This document shows, piece after piece, positions 34,682 through 43,745 of a stretch of DNA of 46,497 nucleotides. Origin of the DNA: DATEEW01 sp035273665 (GTDB taxonomy: Bacteria > Pseudomonadota > Gammaproteobacteria > Burkholderiales > SG8-39); the NCBI GenBank assembly GCA_035273665.1, contig DATEOW010000142.1, positions 1 to 46,497 on the forward strand. Reading direction: 5' to 3'. The notes beneath the pieces were generated by a model. That model ran no database searches and had not been told where the DNA came from. It saw only the letters and a program-made list of their open reading frames with translations. The translations under genes were made by a program, and so were the position numbers. Numbering within the stretch: position 1 is the first letter of the stretch; the number at the start of each line of letters is the position of its first letter.

Positions 34682-34774
34682 TTGCCCGCAGCCCGAGCGA
34701 GCCGAAGCCCGTCCTCACGCGGCGGCGGCAGTATACCGGGTACTCCGATGCAACTTGGCCACGACCTTGCAGCT

Positions 34775-34802
34775 ACAGACAGGATCATCATCCCTAAAGT
34801 TC
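34775..34802 (-). promoter_or_regulatory. Candidate sigma-E promoter of rpoE
   Basis: On the minus strand GAACTT (34802-34797) and TCTGT (34779-34775) are separated by 17 bases, close to the sigma-E pattern GGAACTT with TCnGA at 16-17. Start predicted near 34768, about 87 bases before ATG 34681. The -35 element overlaps the last codons of ygfX. Confidence 0.5.
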
Positions 34803-35237
34803 ATTTCCCTTTGGCGCATCGTCCAACGGATGCCAACGAAGCCACATCCGCAACCTTCTGAAACTTTGCTTGTCGACCGAATCTGCGGCGACCAGTATAT
34901 GTGCGGTCCGTTGATCCGGGTATTGGGCTCTGAGAAAGGCAAGATGTGGCCCCGGTGTTGCACCGCCCAGAAACCGTAGTTTCTGCGTCTTTTCGCCGGA
35001 ATCGGTTGCGCTTAACCCGTCGTCACGCCAGTCCAGGCGACGCGTGCAAGTGGGGTGGCGCAGACGGGCACGTTGCCAATGTGCGATGCAAGAAAGAAGG
35101 AGCCCGACGAGCGTAATGAGAAGCGCCACAGGCGGCAATGCGACCCACGCACATGCCGCGGCAATCGCATGGACTAGCAGAACCGCCCCGCTGAGGGCGG
35201 ACGAGGGTCGGCAATCGACGCGCAGATTGCGGTTCAC
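34794..35237 (-). CDS. YgfX-like (CptA) small membrane protein
   Basis: A 147-residue protein starting at GTG 35237, which overlaps the fabF stop as GTGTGA. Two hydrophobic segments (about 17-52: LVHAIAAACAWVALPP then LLITLVGLLLSCIAHW) are followed by a soluble domain ending QSFRRLRMWLRW, the typical end of the YgfX family. In E. coli YgfX (CptA) is described as a membrane partner of YgfY/SdhE; whether this copy does the same is unknown, and no sdhE is adjacent. Placed between fabF and rpoE, a position known in related bacteria. Confidence 0.65.
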   Translation of the reverse strand: MNRNLRVDCRPSSALSGAVLLVHAIAAACAWVALPPVALLITLVGLLLSCIAHWQRARLRHPTCTRRLDWRDDGLSATDSGEKTQKLRFLGGATPGPHLAFLRAQYPDQRTAHILVAADSVDKQSFRRLRMWLRWHPLDDAPKGNEL

Positions 35238-36472
35238 ACCCGCGTGAAAATCAAGGTGCCGTTTGTGCCGCCGAAGCCGAAAGAATTCGATAGAGCGGCG
35301 CGGATCGGCATATCGCGCGCTTCCAGCGGTACGTAATCCAAGTCGCAAGCCGGATCGATGTTAAGAAGATTGGCCGTAGGCGGCGCCACTTGCTCATGTA
35401 CGGCAAGCGTCGAAAAAATCGCTTCAATCCCACCTGCAGCCCCCAGCAAGTGGCCGGTCATCGATTTGGTCGAACTCATGGCGAGCTTATACGCATGGTC
35501 GCCGAAGCAGCGTTTCACTGCCATGCTTTCAGCCACATCCCCTAGCGGTGTGGACGTGCCATGCGCATTGATGTAGTCGATCTGGTCGGTATTCAAGTTG
35601 GCATTGCGAAGCGCATTTGCCATACAACGTGCAGCGCCTGCGCCATCTTCTGAAGGCGCCGTCATGTGATAGGCATCGGCACCCATGCCATAACCGGCGA
35701 GTTCGGCATAAATCTTGGCGCCGCGTTTCTTCGCGTGTTCATATTCTTCAAGTACCAGCACGCCAGCGCCTTCACCTAATACAAAGCCATCGCGGTCTTT
35801 ATCCCAAGGCCGGCTCGCTCCCGCTGGATCGTCATTGCGGGTAGACAAGGCGCGCATGGCGGCAAATCCGCCAATGCCCAAGGGGCTGACCGTCGATTCC
35901 GCGCCGCCGGCGATCATCACGTCCGCGTCGCCATATTCAATCAGGCGGCCTGCTTCGCCGATGCAGTGGTTGGAAGTCGTGCAGGCGGTGACCACCGCGA
36001 GATTCGGTCCTTGCAAGCCGTACATGATCGACAAATGGCCGGAGATCATGTTGATGATGCTCCCCGGTACAAAGAAGGGAGAAATCTTTCGCGGGCCGCC
36101 ATTACGCAAGTCTTCATGCGTATTCTCAATGAGCGGTAGACCCCCGATACCGGAGCCAATCACGCAGCCAATGCGTTCCGCGTTTTCTGCGGTGACTTCG
36201 ATCGTGGAATCCTTGAAGGCTTGGATTGCGGCCGCCAAGCCGTAATGGATGAAGGTATCCATGCGGCGCGCCTCCTTTGCGGGAATGTACGCGGCGATAT
36301 CGAAGCCTTTTACTTCACCAGCGATTTGGCTCGCATAAGCGGCCGGATCGAAGCGAGTAATGCGAGTGATGCCGGATTTACCGGCACGGATGTTGGTCCA
36401 GGCTTCAGCAACCGTATTGCCTACGGGACTGATGATGCCAAGACCAGTTACGACTACACGGCGACGCGACAA
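35234..36472 (-). CDS. fabF: 3-oxoacyl-[acyl-carrier-protein] synthase II
   Basis: Condensing enzyme of fatty acid elongation that also makes cis-vaccenate. The 412 residues start MSRRRVVVTGLGIISPVG and hold the Cys-His-His site C164 (VTACTTSNH), H303 (NAHGTSTPLGD) and H340 (TGHLLGAAGG), with K335. Follows acpP after 141 bp that include a strong hairpin; ygfX overlaps its stop. Confidence 0.97.
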   Translation of the reverse strand: MSRRRVVVTGLGIISPVGNTVAEAWTNIRAGKSGITRITRFDPAAYASQIAGEVKGFDIAAYIPAKEARRMDTFIHYGLAAAIQAFKDSTIEVTAENAERIGCVIGSGIGGLPLIENTHEDLRNGGPRKISPFFVPGSIINMISGHLSIMYGLQGPNLAVVTACTTSNHCIGEAGRLIEYGDADVMIAGGAESTVSPLGIGGFAAMRALSTRNDDPAGASRPWDKDRDGFVLGEGAGVLVLEEYEHAKKRGAKIYAELAGYGMGADAYHMTAPSEDGAGAARCMANALRNANLNTDQIDYINAHGTSTPLGDVAESMAVKRCFGDHAYKLAMSSTKSMTGHLLGAAGGIEAIFSTLAVHEQVAPPTANLLNIDPACDLDYVPLEARDMPIRAALSNSFGFGGTNGTLIFTRV

Positions 36473-36570
36473 GAAATGCTCCGCTGGTCTTTAGGAAAGT
36501 TTGCAGGGGAAAAACATCTTCCCATGCTTCTGCGATCGAGTATTCACAAGAGCCGGGCTCTCAAGATGGT

Positions 36571-36604
36571 GGGACGCGCCGCCGAGCGGCGGCGCCGAAG
36601 TCCC
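36571..36604. repeat. Strong hairpin between acpP and fabF
   Basis: Inner stem GCGCCGCC (36576-36583) pairs perfectly with GGCGGCGC (36588-36595) around GAGC, and outer GGGAC pairs with GTCCC (36571-36575, 36600-36604). No T tract follows on the minus strand, so it is more likely a processing or attenuation structure that lets acpP be expressed above fabF than a full terminator. Confidence 0.6.
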
Positions 36605-36613
36605 TTCTGCAGC

Positions 36614-36856
36614 TTAGGCTTTTTTGCCGTGCGCGTTGATGAAATCGACGGCTTGCTGCACGGTGGTGATTTTCTCGGCTTCCTCGTCCGGGATTTCGGT
36701 TTCGAATTCCTCTTCGAGCGCCATCACCAACTCGACGGTGTCGAGCGAATCCGCGCCGAGATCGTCTACAAACGAGGATTCGTTTTTGATTTCAGCCTCG
36801 TTTACGCCCAGTTGCTCGGCAACGATCTTCTTGACGCGTTGTTCGACATTTTCCAT
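36614..36856 (-). CDS. acpP: Acyl carrier protein
   Basis: Carries growing acyl chains on a phosphopantetheine arm attached by AcpS (24584-24973). The 80 residues are acidic, start MENVEQRVKKIVAEQLGV, and contain DDLGADSLD with the attachment site S37. GGACTCC-type purines stand before ATG 36856; 92 bp separate it from fabG, leaving room for its own promoter. Confidence 0.97.
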   Translation of the reverse strand: MENVEQRVKKIVAEQLGVNEAEIKNESSFVDDLGADSLDTVELVMALEEEFETEIPDEEAEKITTVQQAVDFINAHGKKA

Positions 36857-36948
36857 TGGGGACTCCTTCCCTCTCTAGTGTTCTAGGGTGATTCAAGCGG
36901 GGCGGATTGTAGCAGAACTGCACTGCGCCACGCACTCTGCCGCCTGAA

Positions 36949-37689
36949 TCAATTCATGTACATACCGCCGTTGACATGCAAAGTTGTGCCTGTCACGTAG
37001 GCGGCGCCAGGCGAGGCCAGAAAAACGACCGCCGCCGCGATATCCTCTGCACGTCCAAGACGGCCGAGGGGAATTTGGGTCAATAAGGCGTCGCGCTGCG
37101 CTTCGGGCAGTGCGCGCGTCATATCCGTGTCGATAAATCCGGGAGCAATGCAATTGACGGTGATATTGCGGCTACCGATTTCACGCGCGAGTGACCGGGT
37201 CAGTCCGCCGATACCGGCCTTCGCGGCGGAATAATTGACTTGTCCTGCGTTGCCGCTCGCGCCCACCACGGACGTGATATTGATCATCCGCCCGGTGCGC
37301 GCCTTCATCATGCCGCGCAATACCGCGCGGCACAGCCGAAAAACCGATTTCAGATTCGTGTCGATAACGGCATCCCACTCGGCGTCTTTCATACGCATCA
37401 ACAGGTTGTCCTGTGTAATGCCGGCGTTATTGACCAGAATGGACACCGCGCCGAACTCCTTTTCAATGGCCGCTACAACCTGCTCGATGGCGTCGGGGTC
37501 GTTAACGTTCAATTTCATGCCGCGGCCTTTGATTTGACCCGTGGCGAAACTTTGAGAAATCGCGGTCGCGCCTTCATCCGTGGTCGCAGTACCGACGACT
37601 GTGGCCCCGGCATTACCGAGTGCCAAGGCGACGGCATTTCCTATCCCCCGAGAGGCGCCGGTAACGAGCGCAATTTGACCTTGCAGCAT
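36949..37689 (-). CDS. fabG: 3-oxoacyl-[acyl-carrier-protein] reductase
   Basis: NADPH-dependent reductase of fatty acid elongation. From ATG 37689 (MLQGQIALVTGASRGIG) the protein has 246 residues, the standard length; longer in-frame starts would lie inside fabD. TGASRGIG (10-17), NNAG (87-90) and the catalytic S140, Y153 and K157 are seen, and it ends with TLHVNGGMYM. Two bases after fabD. Confidence 0.97.
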   Translation of the reverse strand: MLQGQIALVTGASRGIGNAVALALGNAGATVVGTATTDEGATAISQSFATGQIKGRGMKLNVNDPDAIEQVVAAIEKEFGAVSILVNNAGITQDNLLMRMKDAEWDAVIDTNLKSVFRLCRAVLRGMMKARTGRMINITSVVGASGNAGQVNYSAAKAGIGGLTRSLAREIGSRNITVNCIAPGFIDTDMTRALPEAQRDALLTQIPLGRLGRAEDIAAAVVFLASPGAAYVTGTTLHVNGGMYMN

Positions 37690-37691
37690 GC

Positions 37692-38627
37692 TCAATGCGC
37701 CTCCAAGGCTGCGATGCCTTGCTCGATGCTTGCCCGGTCGGCTAGGGCCATGCCCTGTACGCCGTCGGCGATTCGTTTGGAAAGCGGTGCAAGAACTTTG
37801 CCGGGCCCGCATTCGGCGATGTGAGTGACGCCGGTGGCGGCCATTGCCCGAATCGTCTCTACCCAACGGACCGGATGGTTCGCCTGGCTTACCAACGCTT
37901 CGCGAAGGGCCTCCGGCGTTGTATGCGATTGAACGTCGACGTTGTGAATAATCGGAATTATGGGTGGGTTGAAATTGACGCTTTGCAAATAGTCGCGCAG
38001 CCGCGAGGCCGCAGGCGTGAGTAGCGAGGAGTGAAATGGTGCGCTAACGGGCAAAGCCACGGCCCGTTTCGCCCCTTTTTGTTTGACGATTTCCATCGCG
38101 CGCTGAACGGCCGCGGTATGCCCCGCAATGACAACTTGGCCCGGCGCATTGAAATTCACGGCTTCAACGACTTCGCCTTGTGCCGCTTCGACACAAGCGG
38201 CTTTCACTGTTTCGTCATCCGCACCAAGAATAGCGGCCATCGCGCCGGTGCCGCGCGGAACGGCTTCTTGCATCGCTTGCGCGCGAAAACGCACAAGGGG
38301 CAACGCATCTTCAAAGCGCAATGCGCCGGCGACGACAAGCGCCGTGTATTCGCCAAGACTGTGCCCCGCCACGACGCTCGGTTCCGGACCGCCAAGCTCC
38401 CGCCATAAACGATAAGCTGCATAAGCCGCCGTCAGCATAACGGGCTGAGTATTTACAGTAACGTTCAGCTCTTCAACAGGACCGTCAGCAATTAATTTAC
38501 CGATGTCTTGATTCAAAGCAGCCGAAGCGGAAGCCAGAACTTCTTGGACAGCGGTGCTGTCGCCGTACGCGCTCAGCATGCCCACCGATTGGGAACCCTG
38601 GCCGGGAAAGATCATGGCGAATTTCAT
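37692..38627 (-). CDS. fabD: Malonyl-CoA-ACP transacylase
   Basis: Loads malonyl groups onto acyl carrier protein. The 311 residues open with FPGQGSQSVGML (7-18), have the nucleophile S90 in AGHSLGEY, a later catalytic histidine in PVSAPFHSSLL and the QVVIAGH stretch. Twelve bases after fabH. Confidence 0.97.
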   Translation of the reverse strand: MKFAMIFPGQGSQSVGMLSAYGDSTAVQEVLASASAALNQDIGKLIADGPVEELNVTVNTQPVMLTAAYAAYRLWRELGGPEPSVVAGHSLGEYTALVVAGALRFEDALPLVRFRAQAMQEAVPRGTGAMAAILGADDETVKAACVEAAQGEVVEAVNFNAPGQVVIAGHTAAVQRAMEIVKQKGAKRAVALPVSAPFHSSLLTPAASRLRDYLQSVNFNPPIIPIIHNVDVQSHTTPEALREALVSQANHPVRWVETIRAMAATGVTHIAECGPGKVLAPLSKRIADGVQGMALADRASIEQGIAALEAH

Positions 38628-38639
38628 GCGTTGTATTCC

Positions 38640-39599
38640 TTAGATTTGCAGCAGCACGCCGCCCCAAGTGAATCCGCCTCCAACGCCGAGTAAGAGTAAG
38701 CGGTGTCCTGGCTTCACGCGCCCATCGCGAACTGCTGCATCGAGCGCAAGCGGAATCGAAGCGCCGGATGTATTGGCGTGCCGATCCACTGTCACCACGA
38801 CCTTATCTGTGGGTATTCCGAGCTTCTTTGCAGTCGCTTCGAGGATGCGTACGTTCGCTTGATGTGGAATCAGCCAGTCGACATCGCTCATCGACAGGTT
38901 GGCTTTACTCAGCGTTTCACGACCGACCTCATCGAGGACGCGTACCGCAAATTTGAAGACCGATTGGCCGTCCATCACCACGAAGGGGTTGCCCAGGATC
39001 TTGCCGCCACAAATATTGCCAGGTGCCGACAAAATATCCGAGTAGCTGCCATCGGCATGCAAGGCGGAGGCAAGGATGCCGGGCGTGTCCGCGGCGCGTA
39101 GGACAACTGCGCCGGCACCATCACCAAATAGTACGGATGTGGTTCTATCGCTCCAGTCAATTAGGCGGGAGAATACTTCCGCGCCGACGACTAACGCGCA
39201 CTTCGCTTGGCCGGCGCGAATGAAATGGTCCGCTGTGGTCAACGCATACACGAAGCCGCTGCACACGGCTTGTAAATCGAAAGCGATCGCGCCCTTGTTG
39301 CCTAGCTTCTTCTGCAATAAGCAGGCAGTGCTGGGAAAGGCCATATCCGGCGTAGAGGTCGCGACGATGATGAGGTCAATCTCATCCGCTTTAATCTTGG
39401 CGGCTTCCATCGCCGCCAAGCTTGCGGGGAACGCCATGTCGCTCGCGCCCTGACCTTCTTCGGCGAGATGGCGTTGGCGAATTCCGGTTCGCGCGACAAT
39501 CCATTCGTCGGAGGTCTCCATCTGGCGCGCGAGGTCGTGGTTTGTCACCACCCGCGGGGGCAAATAGCTACCGGTACCGATAATCCGAGAAAAAATCAC
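38640..39599 (-). CDS. fabH: 3-oxoacyl-[acyl-carrier-protein] synthase III
   Basis: Starts fatty acid synthesis by condensing acetyl-CoA with malonyl-ACP. The 319 residues show C113 in AVCSGFVYAL, the histidine in LIPHQANVRI and the asparagine in HANTSGASIPLAL; the C-terminus is GVGGGFTWGGVLL. ATG 39599 overlaps the plsX stop by four bases. Confidence 0.97.
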   Translation of the reverse strand: MIFSRIIGTGSYLPPRVVTNHDLARQMETSDEWIVARTGIRQRHLAEEGQGASDMAFPASLAAMEAAKIKADEIDLIIVATSTPDMAFPSTACLLQKKLGNKGAIAFDLQAVCSGFVYALTTADHFIRAGQAKCALVVGAEVFSRLIDWSDRTTSVLFGDGAGAVVLRAADTPGILASALHADGSYSDILSAPGNICGGKILGNPFVVMDGQSVFKFAVRVLDEVGRETLSKANLSMSDVDWLIPHQANVRILEATAKKLGIPTDKVVVTVDRHANTSGASIPLALDAAVRDGRVKPGHRLLLLGVGGGFTWGGVLLQI

Positions 39600-40612
39600 T
39601 GCATCTCCACAACGGCAAAACGTTGTCCGATCCGGGCCAGCACATCGTTACGCACTTCGTCCGCGGCTCGTTCGATCGCATGTTGAAAGGCATACGCGTC
39701 AGCTGAGCCGTGGCTTTTGACCACAACGCCGCGCAAGCCCAGCAAGGAGGCGCCATTGTAACGGCGATGATCCACCCGATGTTTGAAAGCAGCCAGTGCC
39801 GGCCACGCAATGAGGGCGAGCACGCGGGTCAACAGGTTTTTTTTGAAGGCTTCACGCAGGAAGCTTGCAAGCATCTGTGCCATGCCCTCTGAAGTTTTTA
39901 GCGCCACATTGCCGACGAAGCCGTCGCAGACGATGACATCGGCGGCGCCTTTATAAATTCCGTCGCCTTCAACATTGCCGATGAAGTTGAGATCCGTTTG
40001 ACGAAGCAACTCTGCCGCTTGCTTGACTACCTCATTGCCCTTGATATCTTCTTCGCCGATATTCAATAACCCCACAGTCGGCTGTTCCTGATGTTCGACG
40101 GCTGCGACCAAGGACGCACCCATTAGCGCAAACTGCAACAAGTGTTCGGGCGTGCAATCGACGTTCGCGCCCAAGTCAAGCATGTAAGTGCGCCCTTTGA
40201 CGGTGGGTAGCACTGACACGATCGCGGGTCGATCGATGCCCGGAAGTGTTTTTAATACAAACCGTGAAATCGCCATTAAGGCGCCTGTGTTGCCGGCACT
40301 GATACAGGCGTCGGCCTCGCCGGCCTTCACGAGATCGACCGCGACGCGTAGCGAAGAATCTTTTTTATTGCGGAGCGCGAGCGCGGGTGCTTCGTCCATT
40401 TCGACGATTTCAGTCGCATGGCGAATTTGAAGTTGGGCGCCTGGCTGGGCTTTGTGGCGTTTGAGTTGGGCTGCGATAGCGGCTTCAAGGCCAACAAGAA
40501 TAAGGCGAGCATTCGGATTCTTTGCGGCGAAGCGCAACGCGGCAGGAACCGTCACGGTCGGACCGTGGTCCCCGCCCATACAGTCGATGGCAAGCCGGAC
40601 TTCTTCGTTCAC
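39596..40612 (-). CDS. plsX: Phosphate acyltransferase PlsX
   Basis: Converts acyl-ACP to acyl phosphate for phospholipid synthesis. The 338 residues start MNEEVRLAIDCMGGDHGP, the family opening, and include SAGNTGALMA, LDLGANVDC and NIGEEDIKG. Typical member of the rpmF-plsX-fab cluster; 76 bp with a small hairpin separate it from rpmF. Confidence 0.97.
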   Translation of the reverse strand: MNEEVRLAIDCMGGDHGPTVTVPAALRFAAKNPNARLILVGLEAAIAAQLKRHKAQPGAQLQIRHATEIVEMDEAPALALRNKKDSSLRVAVDLVKAGEADACISAGNTGALMAISRFVLKTLPGIDRPAIVSVLPTVKGRTYMLDLGANVDCTPEHLLQFALMGASLVAAVEHQEQPTVGLLNIGEEDIKGNEVVKQAAELLRQTDLNFIGNVEGDGIYKGAADVIVCDGFVGNVALKTSEGMAQMLASFLREAFKKNLLTRVLALIAWPALAAFKHRVDHRRYNGASLLGLRGVVVKSHGSADAYAFQHAIERAADEVRNDVLARIGQRFAVVEMQ

Positions 40613-40638
40613 GATTTACGCAGCCGCAGACATTGCAC

Positions 40639-40655
40639 GCCGGCTTGAGGCCGGC
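40639..40655. repeat. Hairpin between rpmF and plsX
   Basis: GCCGGC, five-base loop, GCCGGC: a perfect six-base-pair GC stem with no T tract on the minus strand. Possible processing site between the ribosomal-protein and lipid genes. Confidence 0.4.
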
Positions 40656-40688
40656 GACCCTCCCTCTGGCGCACTGCGCGTCGGGGTT

Positions 40689-40868
40689 TTAGTCGTTCTT
40701 GGTCTTGACTACTTTTTTGCCGCGATAAAAGCCGCTGGGGCTGATGTGATGACGCAGATGCGTTTCGCCCGTGGACGGCTCGACAGCCAGCGGGGGATTG
40801 GTCAAAAAGTCGTGCGCGCGGTGCATGCCGCGCTTGGACGGCGATTTTTTATTCTGCTGGACGGCCAT
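40689..40868 (-). CDS. rpmF: 50S ribosomal protein L32
   Basis: A 59-residue basic protein, MAVQQNKKSPSKRGMHRAHD at the start, then NPPLAVEPSTGETHLRHHIS and GFYRGKKVV. This is the bacterial L32 pattern without the four zinc cysteines of some versions. Position between the yceD gene and plsX is the conserved yceD-rpmF-plsX arrangement. Confidence 0.97.
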   Translation of the reverse strand: MAVQQNKKSPSKRGMHRAHDFLTNPPLAVEPSTGETHLRHHISPSGFYRGKKVVKTKND

Positions 40869-40905
40869 GTTTACGGCTCCTTTAAACTCGATTCAACTCT
40901 GCCCG

Positions 40906-41394
40906 CTAATGCGAGCCACCTTTTTTCAACGCCGCCAACACTGCAAAAGGAGACGCGCCTTCTTGCGTTGGTTCCGGCTTGGCGATTTCGACGCAGCTTT
41001 CATGCATCGCAATCATGGGCAACGCCAGTATCGCTTCGTCCTCGACCAGCGCAGCGACATCCATGTGTTTTGACGCGAGCACGCGGTCCTTATCGTCATC
41101 GGCATTGTCAATCTGACTTTGATCCAGAGCCAATTCCAAATCCACGTTTGTGGATACGGGATATTCCAATGGACCCAGGCAGCGCTGGCATTGAAGCCGC
41201 ATTTGCCCGTCGATTTCCAAGTGAAGAGCATCTCGATGATCCGAGTTCTCCACACCGCGAAGAACATAACTCAGCGTCGCCGCCGTACAGCCCGATGCAG
41301 CCAATCGAGGCATGGAAGCCAAATCCATGGATCCGGTTTTTTCGCCCCGTTCGCGCGAGAACTGCAGGCTATCGATTACACCCGCTTGCGACAT
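40906..41394 (-). CDS. yceD: YceD family protein (DUF177), 23S rRNA accumulation factor
   Basis: A 162-residue protein with the DUF177 pattern: LQCQRCLGPL around residues 69-78, a downstream EDEAILALPMIAMHESC, and an acidic middle. YceD is linked to accumulation of 23S rRNA in E. coli and its gene precedes rpmF in most bacteria. Divergent from maf across 115 bp that must hold promoters for both directions; I cannot place these with confidence. Confidence 0.92.
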   Translation of the reverse strand: MSQAGVIDSLQFSRERGEKTGSMDLASMPRLAASGCTAATLSYVLRGVENSDHRDALHLEIDGQMRLQCQRCLGPLEYPVSTNVDLELALDQSQIDNADDDKDRVLASKHMDVAALVEDEAILALPMIAMHESCVEIAKPEPTQEGASPFAVLAALKKGGSH

Positions 41395-41509
41395 AGCCCG
41401 GCATGATATTATTTTTCCGCCTCGTCGTCAAAGCCAAGTTTTAGAAAAATCATAGGGGTAGCGCGTTTTTTCCGGGGATTTTCCCGCCGCTTTGAAAGTC
41501 TGCTCACCG

Positions 41510-42094
41510 ATGAATCCCCCGCCGCTCGTTCTCGCTTCCACCTCCATCTATCGGCGGGCTCTCCTCGAGCGGTTGCGTGTCCCCTTTGAGGTGGCTCGCC
41601 CGGAAATCGATGAGACGCCGCTCCCGAAGGAAAATCCGTCTGAGGTTTGTTTGCGGCTGGCGCGCGCCAAGGCTATGGCCGTTGCACCGCAGTTTGGAGA
41701 GGCGCTCATTATCGGTTCGGACCAGGTGGCGGTCCTCGCCGGGCAGTCCTTGTCCAAGCCTGTCACGCATGAAAAAGCCGTTGCGCAGCTGCGGGCGATG
41801 CGCGGGAAAAGCATTGATTTCCTGACCGCTGTGGCGATATTGAACAGCCGTACGGGGCACATGCTGGATCGCATCGTTCCCTGCCGTGTCGAATTTCGGG
41901 ACTTCTCCGATGAGGTGATCGAGCGGTATCTGCGTCTTGAACAGCCCTACGACTGCGCCGGTAGCGCCAAGGCGGAAGGTTTAGGCATCGCCTTGATACG
42001 GCGACTATCCACCGATGATCCAAATGCGCTTATCGGCCTTCCTTTGATCGCGCTCGTCGACTTGTTGGGCGAGCACGGTTACCCGGTTCTGTGA
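41510..42094 (+). CDS. maf: Maf family nucleotide pyrophosphatase
   Basis: House-cleaning pyrophosphatase for modified nucleotides. From ATG 41510 the 194 residues open PPPLVLASTSIYRRALLERL, the Maf signature, with ETPLP, GSDQVA and a late EGLGIALI. The YRR and STS pattern resembles the YceF subgroup (7-methyl-GTP pyrophosphatase). TTG 41492 is an in-frame alternative. The stop overlaps the next start as GTGA. Confidence 0.93.
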   Translation: MNPPPLVLASTSIYRRALLERLRVPFEVARPEIDETPLPKENPSEVCLRLARAKAMAVAPQFGEALIIGSDQVAVLAGQSLSKPVTHEKAVAQLRAMRGKSIDFLTAVAILNSRTGHMLDRIVPCRVEFRDFSDEVIERYLRLEQPYDCAGSAKAEGLGIALIRRLSTDDPNALIGLPLIALVDLLGEHGYPVL

Positions 42095-42807
42095 GCGGCA
42101 CGCTTTATTTGATTCCCACCCCGCTAGGTGAGACCGCCATAGCGGAAGAGTTCTCCGGCGCTTTTCTGAAACAGGTTCATGCGCTTGATTACTTCATCGT
42201 CGAGAATGCGAAAACGGCGCGGGCCTTTTTGAAGCGGGTCGCCATGCCTCGCGCAATTGCGGAATTGCAGATTGAGACCATTGCAGGCGATGGCAATGCC
42301 GCATCGTTGCACGATCTTTTGGAACCGCTACTTCGCGGCCGGGATGCCGGGCTAATGTCCGAAGCGGGCGCCCCGGCGGTTGCTGACCCTGGAGCGCGTC
42401 TTGTCGCTCTAGCGCACCGACAGAACATTCGTGTGCTGCCCTTGGTCGGACCCTCCGCTATCCTATTGGCACTCATGGCATCGGGGCTGAATGGTCAAGC
42501 TTTCGCGTTCCATGGTTATCTGCCGGTCGACGAGGCGTCGCTACAGAAAACACTGCTATCGCTCGAAGCGGAATCGCGGCGCAATAAACAGACCCAAATA
42601 TTTATTGAAACGCCTTATCGCAATGACCGACTCCTACGCGTCATTGCGCAGAGTTGCTCGCCGGAAGCGCTGCTTTGCATCGCCACGCAATTGACCCAGC
42701 CGGACGAAACCGTCCTCACCAAGCGCATTGCCGACTGGAAATCGGCAATGCCGCTCATCGGAAAAAGGCCGACCGTGTTCTTGTTGCAGGCGTCTAGCGG
42801 AGACTGA
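42091..42807 (+). CDS. RsmI-like SAM-dependent methyltransferase (tetrapyrrole methylase fold)
   Basis: A 238-residue protein from GTG 42091, overlapping maf by four bases. It has LYLIPTPLGE at the start, SEAGAPAVADPGARLV (about 90-105) and VGPSAILLALMASGL, the pattern of the RsmI family that methylates the ribose of 16S rRNA C1402. It is shorter and more divergent than RsmI proper and is of the second type found next to maf and sppA in betaproteobacteria, so a different RNA or other target is possible. Its 3' end overlaps that of sppA by 14 bases. Confidence 0.85.
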   Translation: MSGTLYLIPTPLGETAIAEEFSGAFLKQVHALDYFIVENAKTARAFLKRVAMPRAIAELQIETIAGDGNAASLHDLLEPLLRGRDAGLMSEAGAPAVADPGARLVALAHRQNIRVLPLVGPSAILLALMASGLNGQAFAFHGYLPVDEASLQKTLLSLEAESRRNKQTQIFIETPYRNDRLLRVIAQSCSPEALLCIATQLTQPDETVLTKRIADWKSAMPLIGKRPTVFLLQASSGD

Positions 42808-43735
42808 TGCCCTGCTTTGTTAGAACGCCGCTCAAGGCCTCTGCCATCGTTGTGCCGAAACGCTTGGCAAAACGTTCGGCCAAGCTTTCCTTCTGGGTGT
42901 AATCGATGATGTTTTCCGCCTTGATCACATCGCGGGCCACGGACTCCACGTTGCCGAAGTGATCGGCCAGTCCCAGTTCGATACTTTTCGCGCCCGTCCA
43001 AAACAAGCCGCTGAACAATTCGGGCGATTCCTTCAGACGGCCACCCCGGCCCTTCTTCACGACGTCGATGAATTGCTGATGGATTTCCGCCAGCATTTGT
43101 TTGGCATGCGCCGCGTGTTCTGGTTTCAAGGGTGAAAAAGGATCGAGGAAGGCTTTGTTTTCGCCGGAGGTCAACACGCGTCGCTCGACGCCGAGTTTGT
43201 CCAAACTGCCGACGAAGCCAAATTGATCCATGATGACGCCGATCGAGCCGACGAGACTTGCCTTGTCGACGTAAATCTCATCGGCGGCGGAGGCAATGTA
43301 ATAGCCGCCTGAGGCGCAAAGGTCTTCCACCACCGCATACACCTTGATATCCGGATGCAAGCCGCGTTGACGCCGGATTTCGTCATAGATGATCCCTGAT
43401 TGCACAGGACTACCGCCCGGGCTGTTGATGCGCAAGATCACGCCTTTGGTGCTTTGATCCTTGAAAGCCTGTTGTAAGGAGTCGGTGATGTTGTCGGCGC
43501 TGACATTTCCGTCCGCTTCGATGACGCCATCGACATCGATAAGCGCCGTATGCCCACTGCCGTCGGGCAATTCGGTGTCCGGTTTCCAGTCGGAGACGGC
43601 CAATAAAAATATCGTCAGGTACGCGAAAGTCAGAAACTTGAAAAAGATCCCCCATCGGCGTGCGCGCCGTTGTTCCTTGAGGCCCTCCGATGCAAGGCGT
43701 TCAATGACGCCACGTTCCCACTCGGGATCTGCCAT
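42794..43735 (-). CDS. sppA: Signal peptide peptidase SppA (S49 family)
   Basis: Membrane serine protease that degrades released signal peptides. The 313 residues carry one N-terminal membrane helix (about 30-48), RINSPGGSP (102-110), the nucleophile S142 in CASGGYYIASAADEIY and K194 in GENKAFLDPF; the 52-residue spacing of serine and lysine equals that of the Bacillus-type Ser-Lys dyad. This is the short form, about half the length of E. coli SppA. Ten bases after the Rieske gene. Confidence 0.93.
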   Translation of the reverse strand: MADPEWERGVIERLASEGLKEQRRARRWGIFFKFLTFAYLTIFLLAVSDWKPDTELPDGSGHTALIDVDGVIEADGNVSADNITDSLQQAFKDQSTKGVILRINSPGGSPVQSGIIYDEIRRQRGLHPDIKVYAVVEDLCASGGYYIASAADEIYVDKASLVGSIGVIMDQFGFVGSLDKLGVERRVLTSGENKAFLDPFSPLKPEHAAHAKQMLAEIHQQFIDVVKKGRGGRLKESPELFSGLFWTGAKSIELGLADHFGNVESVARDVIKAENIIDYTQKESLAERFAKRFGTTMAEALSGVLTKQGISLR

Positions 43736-43745
43736 GTTCTTTTCC

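Noticed and set aside
41395..41509. Minus-strand TTGACG and TAATAT as a yceD promoter
   Set aside because: The two elements are only 14 bases apart, too close for a standard sigma-70 promoter.
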